Shown here: piece after piece, positions 1 to 6,458 of the stretch
Layout of the letters: each line of letters opens with the position of its first letter
How positions within the stretch are numbered: the stretch's first letter is position 1
NCBI GenBank assembly: GCA_965372385.1
Contig: CBDVCD010000152.1
Location: forward strand, 1 to 8,035
Reading direction: 5' to 3'
Length of the DNA: 8,035 bases
Source: JASJBU01 sp965372385
Lineage (GTDB): Bacteria > Pseudomonadota > Gammaproteobacteria > Chromatiales > Chromatiaceae
Notes under the pieces: model-generated
The model's input: only the letters and a program-made list of their open reading frames with translations
Databases searched by the model: none
What the model was told of the DNA's origin: nothing
Position numbers and translations under genes: made by a program

Positions 1-1241
1 ATCTCTCCACCCAGTCCGGCGAGTTTTTCCTCGATGATCTGATAGCCGCGATCGATATGATAGATGCGGTCTACCAGGGTTTCACCCTCCGCCACCAGCC
101 CCGCCAGTACCAGGCTGGCGGAGGCGCGCAGGTCGGTGGCCATGACCGGTGCGCCAGTCAGCTGCCGCACGCCGGTGCAGATCGCGGTATTCCCCTCCAG
201 GCGGATCTTCGCCCCCATGCGCTGCAACTCCTGCACATGCATGAAACGGTTTTCGAAGATCGTCTCGGTGATCACGCCCACCCCTTCCGCAATCGTGTTC
301 AGGGCGGTGAACTGAGCCTGCATATCGGTGGGGAAGGCAGGGTAGGGGGCGGTATGTACATCGACGGCCCGTGGACGTCTGCCATGCATGTCCAGGGATA
401 TCCAATCCTCACCGGTCTCGATCTCCGCGCCAGCTTCACGCAGTTTTTGCAACACCGCGTCTATCAGATCGGGCTGGGTATCCCGCACCTTGATATGCCC
501 CCGGGTCATGGCGGCGGCAACCAGGAAGGTACCGGTCTCGATGCGGTCCGGCATCACCTTGTAGTGGGCACCATTGAGCCGGTCCACCCCTTCGATGGTG
601 ATCATCGGACTGCCGGCGCCGGAGATACGGGCGCCCATCTTGTTGAGACAGTTGGCCAGATCGACTACCTCAGGTTCTCTGGCGGCATTTTCGATCAGGG
701 TGGTTCCATTGGCGAGGGCGGCCGCCATCATCAGATTCTCGGTACCGGTCACGGTGACCAGATCCATGACGATCCTGGCCCCGTGCAGGCGTTTACAACG
801 GGCGCGGATATAACCGTTTTCGACCTTGATGTCCGCACCCATGGCGCGCAGCCCGTCGATGTGCAGGTTCACGGGACGTGAACCAATTGCGCAACCACCT
901 GGCAGGGAGACATCCGCCTGACCGAAGCGGGCCAGCAGTGGGCCCAGCACCAGAATCGAGGCGCGCATCGTCTTCACCAGCTCATAGGGGGCATGAAAAT
1001 GCTTGATGGTGTTGGTGTCGGACCCGATATTCATCTTCTCATCCACCACCAGATAGACACCCATGCCTCCGAGCAGCTCCATGGTGGTGGTGATGTCGTT
1101 CAGGTGCGGGACATTACTCACCGTCATCGGCCCATCGGCAAGCAGGGTAGCGGCGAGAATCGGCAATGCGGCATTTTTCGCGCCGGCAATGCGCACCTCG
1201 CCATGCAGGGGATTGCCACCTCTGATTATGAGTTTATCCAT
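1..1241 (-). CDS. murA: UDP-N-acetylglucosamine 1-carboxyvinyltransferase MurA (3' end cut off by window)
   Basis: MurA transfers enolpyruvate from PEP to UDP-GlcNAc in the cytoplasm, the first committed step of peptidoglycan synthesis. My reading of the minus strand from the ATG at 1239-1241 gives 413 residues without a stop, starting MDKLIIRGGN; the usual length is about 419, so only the last few codons lie beyond base 1. Visible family marks are the Lys22-Asn23 pair in GAKNAALP near the N terminus, the loop GGCAIGSRPV with the PEP-attacking and fosfomycin-binding Cys at residue 117, and the PAFPTDMQAQ segment holding the catalytic Asp at about residue 305-310. The Cys means the enzyme should be fosfomycin-sensitive at the target. 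The gene lies 127 bases downstream of the cyclase gene on the same strand, with only a weak purine stretch (AAGAAA) ahead of the start, so it may share that transcript or have its own promoter in the gap. Identity is very secure. Confidence 0.97.
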   Translation of the reverse strand, partial: MDKLIIRGGNPLHGEVRIAGAKNAALPILAATLLADGPMTVSNVPHLNDITTTMELLGGMGVYLVVDEKMNIGSDTNTIKHFHAPYELVKTMRASILVLGPLLARFGQADVSLPGGCAIGSRPVNLHIDGLRAMGADIKVENGYIRARCKRLHGARIVMDLVTVTGTENLMMAAALANGTTLIENAAREPEVVDLANCLNKMGARISGAGSPMITIEGVDRLNGAHYKVMPDRIETGTFLVAAAMTRGHIKVRDTQPDLIDAVLQKLREAGAEIETGEDWISLDMHGRRPRAVDVHTAPYPAFPTDMQAQFTALNTIAEGVGVITETIFENRFMHVQELQRMGAKIRLEGNTAICTGVRQLTGAPVMATDLRASASLVLAGLVAEGETLVDRIYHIDRGYQIIEEKLAGLGGE

Positions 1242-1368
1242 CGTATTTCTTGGCCCTGGCCCGCATTTCTTACCCGGCGGGCACCGCTTGAAAAAAAGGA
1301 GCAAATGATAGCGAAAATGGCGAAGAAACGGGAGTTTCTTCTGAATCTGTCGGTATTTCGGTCTTACC
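1242..1368 (-). other. Gap between cyclase gene and murA; weak hairpin, no clear promoter
   Basis: These 127 bases hold no gene. A 6-bp inverted repeat (GCCCGC at 1259-1264 with GCGGGC at 1277-1282, 12-base loop) sits just ahead of the murA start and could fold in the leader. On the minus strand there is a T-rich stretch (1290s, eight T's followed by CAAGCGG) but no strong stem before it, so I do not call a terminator. A TATCAT sequence resembles a -10 box but has no acceptable -35 partner at 16-18 bases. Whether murA is transcribed from here or by read-through cannot be decided from the sequence. Confidence 0.4.
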
Positions 1369-2451
1369 TCAACGTTGGGCGATCGCCTTGTCGATGTAGG
1401 ATTTGATGGCACTCTGCCCCATATCGTCGATACCGGTAAACTCCATGCGGCTTAGCCAGCCTGTCTTCTCGGCCTGGGTGCGCAGTACCTTGGCGTAAAT
1501 ATGGCTGGACTGGTTTTTCATCAGTGAGGTCGAGAGTTCAATGCGCAAGTCCGACAGCGCCTCCAGTTGAATGGGCAGATGGGCCTGCAGGCCGTGATAG
1601 CTCAGGTCGACGGCGGTGCCCTCATAGCTGTTCTTTGCCACATGGTTCTGGCGCAGCAGGCGGAACCGCAATGGAAAATCGACCTTGATACGTGGGCTCT
1701 TGCGGGCCTCCACCCGGGGCACCTCGAGAAAGCGGGGACTGTGGATGGCATGTAATTCGTAGAGCTTGATGGGCATGGTCTTACCTTTTACTTCCACCTC
1801 GTTCGCCTGGCCGCATTCGATGTAATCCCTGGCCCGTTCCTGCGAACTCTCACTCAGTAGTATCTGTCCACGCAGACTGAATGCCTCGATGCGGGAGACC
1901 AGATTTACCTCATCACCGATGACCGTGTATTCACTGTGCAGTTCGGAACCCAGTTTGCCTGCCATAACCCGACCGGTGTTGATTCCCATGCCCATGAACA
2001 GGTGTGGATGGCCCCGTTTGGAATTGATGGCATTGATCTCGAGCATGGTGCGCTGCATCTCCACTGCACAGGCGATCGCGCGTTTCAGGTCATCAGGTTT
2101 GGCCTCGGGGATGCCGAAGAGCGCCATGATGGAATCACCCATAAACTTGTCGACGGTGCCGCCATAGCGGTAGATGATTTCGCACATCCGGGAGAAGTAG
2201 TGATTGAGAATCTCGATGATGGTGGCGGCGGGATGTTTCTCGACTATCTGGGTAAAGCCACGCAGATCAGAGAGCAGGATGGTGACCTCTTTGTATTGTG
2301 GCGTTTCCGAATCCTTGCTGGATTGGTTGAGGTTCTTTAGCAGCAGTTGTTTGAGTTGTGCCTGCTTTGGTGGAGTCAATTCATCATTGAACGTTTGTGC
2401 AGCTGACTTGATGAATATCTCGATCAGCTCTGAATTGTTTAATCTATTCAT
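1369..2451 (-). CDS. Class III adenylate cyclase fused to a C-terminal PilZ (c-di-GMP receptor) domain
   Basis: Predicted soluble 360-residue protein making cAMP from ATP. Residues 1-50 form a short helical lead without a membrane segment. The catalytic domain spans about 53-235: metal ligands Asp62 (in LLSDLRGFT) and Asp106 (in KFMGDSIMALFG), substrate-selecting Lys102 and Thr176 (in SEYTVIGD), and transition-state residues Asn183 and Arg187 (in VNLVSRIE). The Lys-Thr pair marks a class IIIb adenylate, not guanylate, cyclase. Residues about 248-358 form a PilZ domain with both c-di-GMP signatures, RxxxR (Arg250 to Arg254) and DxSxxG (Asp282 to Gly287), so c-di-GMP may control activity or location (inference). 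I chose the ATG at 2449-2451 (MNRLNNSELI) over an in-frame upstream ATG at 2544 because the latter would overlap the protease gene by 100 bases and add a low-quality Pro/Arg-rich leader. The chosen start overlaps the protease stop by 8 bases, which points to translational coupling; no good Shine-Dalgarno is seen. Confidence 0.9.
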   Translation of the reverse strand: MNRLNNSELIEIFIKSAAQTFNDELTPPKQAQLKQLLLKNLNQSSKDSETPQYKEVTILLSDLRGFTQIVEKHPAATIIEILNHYFSRMCEIIYRYGGTVDKFMGDSIMALFGIPEAKPDDLKRAIACAVEMQRTMLEINAINSKRGHPHLFMGMGINTGRVMAGKLGSELHSEYTVIGDEVNLVSRIEAFSLRGQILLSESSQERARDYIECGQANEVEVKGKTMPIKLYELHAIHSPRFLEVPRVEARKSPRIKVDFPLRFRLLRQNHVAKNSYEGTAVDLSYHGLQAHLPIQLEALSDLRIELSTSLMKNQSSHIYAKVLRTQAEKTGWLSRMEFTGIDDMGQSAIKSYIDKAIAQR

Positions 2452-3604
2452 CGGAAACCGGTCGTGTGCCTGAGATGGCGGTAAGGTCGAAGGGGGTGCT
2501 GCCACGCCAGCCACTGACCTGTAAGGTGGATCCCGGCGCCTCATTGGCGATCAACTGCATCAGCGCGTGGGAGTTCTTCGTCACGTTGCCGTTGATCTCG
2601 GTGATCACATCCCCCGGGCGCAATCCCGCCTCGCTGGCAGGACCTTTTTCCATGACCCCGGTGACCAGTATGCCCTCGACCCCATGCAGTCCGAAGGCCT
2701 CCGCCAGTTTCTCCGTGACATCCTGACCCTGAATACCCAGCCAGCCCCGCACCACCCGGCCGGTGGCAATGAGCTGACGCATGATCCCGTCCGCCAGTTC
2801 GAACGGAATGGCGAAGCCGATGCCGTGAGAACCCCCGGTCTTGGAGAAAATGGCGGTGTTGATGCCGATCAGTTCACCCCGGGCATTGACCAGGGCCCCA
2901 CCGGAGTTGCCGGGATTGATGGCGGCATCGGTCTGGATGAAATTTTCGAAGGTATTGATGCCGAGATGTGAGCGTCCCGTGGCGCTGATGATGCCCATGG
3001 TCACTGTCTGTCCAACCCCGAAAGGGTTGCCGATGGCCAGCACCACATCTCCAACGCGCTGGTCACCTGAGCTGCGGATGTGAATGGCGGGCAGATCGGG
3101 TTCATGGTCGATCTTGAGCACGGCCAGGTCTGACTCCCCATCGCTGCCGATAAGGCTGACATCGACACTGTGGCCATTGGACAGTATCACCTTGATCTCA
3201 TCGGCGCCCTCGATGACATGCTGGTTGGTCAGCAGATAGCCGTCTTTGGTGACGATGACCCCGGAACCAAGACTGGTTTCGCGTCGCTCACGCCTCTGCT
3301 CAGGCAGCATCCTACCGAACAGATACTGCATGAACGGGTCCTTGAAACGGAGTGTCTGCAGTTCGGTGGTGATCTTTGTGGTGAAGATATTCACCACCGA
3401 GGGGGCGGCGATTGCCACTGCATCCGCGTAGGAGAAGGGCCCGCTGGTACGCGGCAGCAGTGCTGTCTGTTCCAAACGGTTGAGTTTGGGTTCGGGATTT
3501 GTCCGCTGCAGGATCTCCGGCATGAGAAACACCAGGACGATGGCGGCTGCAATGCCCGCGGTGATGGAGGTCAACAGCAGTGAGAGCAGTTTTCTGAGTT
3601 GCAT
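2444..3604 (-). CDS. degS: DegS/AlgW-type membrane-anchored serine protease, one PDZ domain
   Basis: HtrA-family protease of 386 residues, expected to be anchored in the inner membrane facing the periplasm. An N-terminal membrane segment lies at about 8-29. The trypsin-like domain (about 60-280) has the triad His129 (TNQHV), Asp159 (SDLAVL) and Ser234 (GNSGG). A single PDZ domain follows at about 285-376. One PDZ plus a membrane anchor separates it from DegP/DegQ, which carry two PDZ domains and a cleaved signal; the length is close to Pseudomonas AlgW and a little longer than E. coli DegS. In that family the PDZ binds C termini of misfolded porins and the protease cuts the anti-sigma factor RseA/MucA, releasing sigma-E/AlgU; I infer the same here, but neither partner is in the window. 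It is the first gene of the leftward set. The start at 3602-3604 has no visible Shine-Dalgarno (the preceding minus-strand bases read CCTCCT, its complement), but the membrane segment begins right after it. Confidence 0.93.
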   Translation of the reverse strand: MQLRKLLSLLLTSITAGIAAAIVLVFLMPEILQRTNPEPKLNRLEQTALLPRTSGPFSYADAVAIAAPSVVNIFTTKITTELQTLRFKDPFMQYLFGRMLPEQRRERRETSLGSGVIVTKDGYLLTNQHVIEGADEIKVILSNGHSVDVSLIGSDGESDLAVLKIDHEPDLPAIHIRSSGDQRVGDVVLAIGNPFGVGQTVTMGIISATGRSHLGINTFENFIQTDAAINPGNSGGALVNARGELIGINTAIFSKTGGSHGIGFAIPFELADGIMRQLIATGRVVRGWLGIQGQDVTEKLAEAFGLHGVEGILVTGVMEKGPASEAGLRPGDVITEINGNVTKNSHALMQLIANEAPGSTLQVSGWRGSTPFDLTAISGTRPVSDE

Positions 3605-3653
3605 AGGAGGTGTAACCTAGCATTTCTAAGATGAACTGTCAGTCAGGAAAATG
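3605..3653. promoter_or_regulatory. Compact divergent spacer between protease operon and Nif3 gene
   Basis: About 49 bases separate two divergent start codons, so both genes must have their promoters here or inside each other's coding sequence. I could not find a -35/-10 pair of good quality on either strand. A perfect AGGAGG (3605-3610) lies on the plus strand directly next to the protease start, but the first plus-strand ATG after it (3631) opens a frame of only seven codons. Confidence 0.4.
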
Positions 3654-4409
3654 ATGATCGGCCTGTTAGAGATAGAGCGTTATTGCGACCAGCAGCTCGA
3701 AGCATCCCAGTTTGATGACTATTGTCCCAACGGTCTGCAGGTTGAAGCGGGCGATGAGGTACAGAGGCTGATGGTGGGTGTGACCGCCTGTCAGGCGTTG
3801 ATCGACGAAGCGGTGGCCTGGGAGGCAGACCTGCTGCTGGTGCATCACGGCTATTTCTGGAAAGGTGAAGCAGCCCCGATTCGGGGTATGAAGGGGCGCC
3901 GGATCGCCTCGCTGCTGCGCCATGGTATCAGTCTGCTCGCCTACCATCTGCCCCTGGATGCCCATCCTGAATGGGGCAACAATCGTCAACTGGCCAATCG
4001 ACTGGGTTTTCCCGCGCCGGAGCCCACGCCAGCTGGGCGGGGGCTGGTCTGGCGGTCTGAATTGATGCAAGCCGTGACCGAGGCTGAGCTCTACGCCCGA
4101 TTGAGCCAGACTCTGGGGCGAGAACCGTTGCATATAGCTCCGCCAGAGAAGGTCAAGATTAGGCGTGTCGGTTGGTGTACCGGTTCAGCCCAGGGGTTTC
4201 TCGAAGAGGCGGCGGGTCTGGGGCTGAATGCCTATGTCTCAGGGGAGATATCCGAAGCCACGGTACATACCGCCCGTGAATTGGGCATCCACTATTTCGC
4301 GGCTGGCCACCACGCCACGGAGCGTTATGGTGTGCAGGCCTTCGGCAGCCATCTGGCGGAGAAGTTCTCCCTCGATTACCGTTTTGTCGATATCGAGAAC
4401 CCTGTTTAG
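3654..4409 (+). CDS. ybgI: Nif3/YbgI family dinuclear-metal protein (GTP cyclohydrolase 1 type 2 homolog)
   Basis: A 251-residue cytoplasmic protein of the Nif3 family, which forms toroidal hexamers with a two-metal site per subunit. The biochemical role is not settled; the 'GTP cyclohydrolase 1 type 2' name comes from homology and should not be taken as a demonstrated activity here. The metal-site residues are all present (numbered from the 3654 start): His64 and His65 in LLLVHHGYFWKGE, Asp102 in LPLDAHPEWGNN, and His219 and Glu223 in AAGHHATERYG. PNGLQVEAGDE near the N terminus and YVSGEISE around residue 197 are also family blocks, and length matches E. coli YbgI (about 247). Two adjacent ATGs are possible: AGGA at 3645-3648 is 2 bases from the ATG at 3651 and 5 bases from that at 3654, so I prefer 3654. 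The gene is probably monocistronic, with a hairpin 40 bases after its stop and the bc1 operon 214 bases downstream. Confidence 0.93.
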   Translation: MIGLLEIERYCDQQLEASQFDDYCPNGLQVEAGDEVQRLMVGVTACQALIDEAVAWEADLLLVHHGYFWKGEAAPIRGMKGRRIASLLRHGISLLAYHLPLDAHPEWGNNRQLANRLGFPAPEPTPAGRGLVWRSELMQAVTEAELYARLSQTLGREPLHIAPPEKVKIRRVGWCTGSAQGFLEEAAGLGLNAYVSGEISEATVHTARELGIHYFAAGHHATERYGVQAFGSHLAEKFSLDYRFVDIENPV

Positions 4410-4449
4410 TGGCGGATTAAGGTCGGGATGCTTTCGGCTTTCTTGATTT

Positions 4450-4486
4450 AAGGCAAAGGTGGGCCAGATAGCTGGCCATCTGCCTT
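4450..4486 (+). terminator. Large imperfect hairpin after Nif3 gene; possible terminator without T-tract
   Basis: AAGGCA (4450-4455) pairs with TGCCTT (4481-4486) and GGCCAG (4462-4467) pairs with CTGGCC (4472-4477) around an ATAG loop; GGT (4458-4460) can add pairing with ATC (4478-4480). It starts 40 bases after the Nif3 stop, a typical terminator position, but no run of T follows on either strand, so it may instead be an RNA 3'-end stabiliser or a protein-binding inverted repeat. Confidence 0.45.
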
Positions 4487-4623
4487 GACCTGTTGTAGTG
4501 CATAGTGGAAAATGCGCGGTCTATTTATGTGGTTAAGCATATACTAATGTCCTGAACGGCTGGGGTTGAATTTCGGCATGGGGTGCCGAAGTCGCCCGTC
4601 CAGTAACCCGGGGAGTCCCAAAC
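4485..4623 (+). promoter_or_regulatory. Candidate promoter region and leader of the petABC operon
   Basis: The bc1 operon must be transcribed from the 214-base gap before petA. Two weak candidates are visible. TTGACC (4485-4490) with a 17-base spacer leads to GAAAAT (4508-4513), a good -35 with a poor -10. TATACT (4540-4545) is a good -10 box but lacks a convincing -35 at 16-18 bases. I cannot choose between them. No clear binding palindrome for FNR, ArcA or another known regulator was seen. Confidence 0.3.
4572..4590 (+). repeat. Perfect 7-bp hairpin in the petA leader
   Basis: TTCGGCA (4572-4578) and TGCCGAA (4584-4590) form a perfect stem around a five-base TGGGG loop, ending 33 bases ahead of the petA start. 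It is followed by the petA ribosome binding site, GGGGAG at 4610-4615 with an 8-base spacing. There is no T-tract, so it is not a terminator; it may stabilise the mRNA 5' end or act in translation control. Confidence 0.5.
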
Positions 4624-5220
4624 ATGAGCGCAGAAGGCGTTGATCTAAAGAAGCGGCGTATGCTTACGCTTGCTACCAGTGCGGTCGGAGCGGTTGGAGC
4701 CGGCTACGTTATCTATCCTTTCCTGGCGGCCTGGGCTCCCAGTGAAAAAGCCAAGGCGGCAGGCGCCCCGGTCGAGGCCGATATCGGCAAGCTCGAGCCG
4801 GGTCAGTTGATGCGCGTGAAGTGGCGCGGTAAACCGGTCTGGGTCGTCAATCGTACCGAGCAGAACCTGAAGGATCTGCCAACCCTGGACAGTATTTTGC
4901 AAGACCCGGCTTCGGACGATACGGGTCAGCAACCTGACTACTGCAAGAATCCCACCCGCTCCATCAAGGAAAAATATCTGGTGGCAGTTGGTATCTGCAC
5001 CCACCTGGGGTGTTCCCCGAGCTATCGCCCGGATGTGGCTCCGGCCGATCTGGGCGCCGAGTGGAAGGGCGGATTTTTCTGCCCTTGTCACGGTTCTCGC
5101 TTCGATCTGGCCGGGCGCGTCTATGCGGGTGTGCCGGCGCCGAAGAACCTGGAGATTCCCCGCTATCAGTATCTCTCCGATAGTCGAATCATTATCGGCG
5201 AAGATGGAGGCGCAGCCTGA
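4624..5220 (+). CDS. petA: Ubiquinol-cytochrome c reductase Rieske iron-sulfur subunit
   Basis: The Rieske protein takes one electron from ubiquinol at the Qo site of the bc1 complex and passes it to cytochrome c1 on the periplasmic side. The 198-residue protein begins with a Tat-type, uncleaved anchor: Lys-Lys-Arg-Arg at 9-12 followed by a hydrophobic helix at about 14-37. The cluster-binding domain carries box I CTHLGC (125-130) and box II CPCHGS (153-158); Cys125, His127, Cys153 and His156 should bind the 2Fe-2S cluster and Cys130-Cys155 should form the disulfide. Ser158 and the Tyr three residues after Cys130-type region support a high-potential cluster, though this last point is inference. 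Length fits the proteobacterial family. GGGGAG at 4610-4615 supports the ATG at 4624. The stop overlaps the petB start by one base (TGATG), so the operon is translationally coupled. Confidence 0.97.
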   Translation: MSAEGVDLKKRRMLTLATSAVGAVGAGYVIYPFLAAWAPSEKAKAAGAPVEADIGKLEPGQLMRVKWRGKPVWVVNRTEQNLKDLPTLDSILQDPASDDTGQQPDYCKNPTRSIKEKYLVAVGICTHLGCSPSYRPDVAPADLGAEWKGGFFCPCHGSRFDLAGRVYAGVPAPKNLEIPRYQYLSDSRIIIGEDGGAA

Positions 5221-6458
5221 TGAGTATGATGAAAAACTTCGTCGGCTGGATCGACGAGCGTTATCCCTTGACCAAGGTGTGGAACGAGCATCTGGCGCAA
5301 TACTACGCCCCGAAAAACTTCAACATCTGGTATCTCATGGGCTCGCTGGCCATGCTGGTGCTGGTGATCCAGATCCTCACCGGCGTCTGGCTGGCCATGA
5401 ACTACAAGCCCGATGCCGAATTGGCCTTTGGTTCCGTTGAATACATCATGCGGGACGTGGACTGGGGCTGGTTGATCCGCTATATGCACTCGACCGGCGC
5501 CTCGGCCTTCTTCATCGTCATCTATCTGCACATGTTCCGTGGCCTGATGTACGGTTCCTACCGCAAGCCCCGGGAACTGCTGTGGATTATCGGTGTAATC
5601 ATCTATCTGGCGATGATGGCCACCGCCTTCATGGGCTACTTGCTGCCCTGGGGTCAGATGTCCTACTGGGGTGCGCAGGTTATCATCAACCTCTTCTCCG
5701 CGGTGCCGGTTGTCGGTCCCGACCTGAGTGTCTGGATCCGGGGTGACTATGTCATCTCCGACGCCACTTTGAACCGCTTCTTCGCGCTGCACTTCCTGAT
5801 ACCCTTTGTACTGGCTGCGCTGGTATTTATTCACATCGTGGCGTTGCACAAGGTGGGTTCCAACAACCCGGACGGCATCGAGATCAAGAAGGGTCCGAAG
5901 GGCAACAAGTGGAGCGACAAGGCCCCAGCCGACGGTATTCCCTTCCATCCCTACTATTCGGTGAAGGATATCGCCGGTGTGGCGGGTTTTCTGTTTCTCT
6001 TTGCGGCGGTGGTCTTTTATGCACCGGAGATGTTTGGCTATTTTATCGAGCACCCCAACTTTGTGCCGGCCAACCCGCTGGTGACCCCGGAACACATTGC
6101 TCCGGTCTGGTACTTCACCCCGTTCTACGCCATCCTGCGCGCCGTACCCTCGATCGCGGGTTCAGCCTTCCCCGGAGTGGTGGCGATGTTTGCCTCCATC
6201 CTGATCTTGTTCGTCCTGCCCTGGCTTGATCGGAGTCCGGTGAAGTCGATTCGCTACAAGGGCATGCTCTACAAGGTGCTGCTTTGGTTGTTCGTGATTG
6301 ACTTCATTATCCTTGGTTTTCTGGGTACGCAACCCACAACAGATCTCTATAAGCTGATGTCTCAGATCGGTACCACCTATTATTTTGCGTTCTTCCTGTT
6401 GATGCCGATCTACAGCAAGATGGAGAAGACCAAGCCTGTTCCTGAGAGGGTGACCTAA
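5220..6458 (+). CDS. petB: Ubiquinol-cytochrome c reductase cytochrome b subunit
   Basis: Cytochrome b is the membrane core of the bc1 complex and holds hemes bL and bH plus the Qo and Qi quinone sites. The 412-residue protein has eight or so hydrophobic helices. Heme ligands appear as two pairs, each 14 residues apart: His90 and His104 in helix B (YMHSTGASA to YLHMFRG), and His191 and His205 in helix D (ALHFLIPF to FIHIVALH). GYLLPWGQMSYWGA (139-152) is the classic Qo-side cd1 region. The Qo motif reads PVWY (295-298) in place of the mitochondrial PEWY, a variant known from beta- and gammaproteobacteria. It is a full-length single cytochrome b with the C-terminal half attached, not the split b6 plus subunit IV form. 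GGAGG at 5206-5210, nine bases before the ATG, lies inside the end of petA; the gene overlaps both neighbours by one base. Confidence 0.98.
   Translation: MSMMKNFVGWIDERYPLTKVWNEHLAQYYAPKNFNIWYLMGSLAMLVLVIQILTGVWLAMNYKPDAELAFGSVEYIMRDVDWGWLIRYMHSTGASAFFIVIYLHMFRGLMYGSYRKPRELLWIIGVIIYLAMMATAFMGYLLPWGQMSYWGAQVIINLFSAVPVVGPDLSVWIRGDYVISDATLNRFFALHFLIPFVLAALVFIHIVALHKVGSNNPDGIEIKKGPKGNKWSDKAPADGIPFHPYYSVKDIAGVAGFLFLFAAVVFYAPEMFGYFIEHPNFVPANPLVTPEHIAPVWYFTPFYAILRAVPSIAGSAFPGVVAMFASILILFVLPWLDRSPVKSIRYKGMLYKVLLWLFVIDFIILGFLGTQPTTDLYKLMSQIGTTYYFAFFLLMPIYSKMEKTKPVPERVT

Noticed and set aside
57..881. Long plus-strand open frame (274 codons) opposite murA
   Set aside because: It is the antisense shadow of a clear murA; the translation is rich in Gly, His and Gln with no recognisable domain.
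1259..1282. Inverted repeat GCCCGC/GCGGGC ahead of murA as a terminator
   Set aside because: Only 6 bp with a 12-base loop and no T-tract after it on the minus strand; recorded only as a weak leader hairpin.
2452..2544. N-terminal extension of the cyclase to an upstream ATG at 2544
   Set aside because: It would overlap the protease PDZ coding region by about 100 bases and adds a Pro/Arg-rich stretch unlike a cyclase N terminus; the ATG at 2451 fits the stop-start overlap.
5166..6095. Long minus-strand open frame (309 codons) opposite petB
   Set aside because: Antisense to cytochrome b, with a His/Gln/Asp/Val-rich composition typical of a shadow frame and no family motif.
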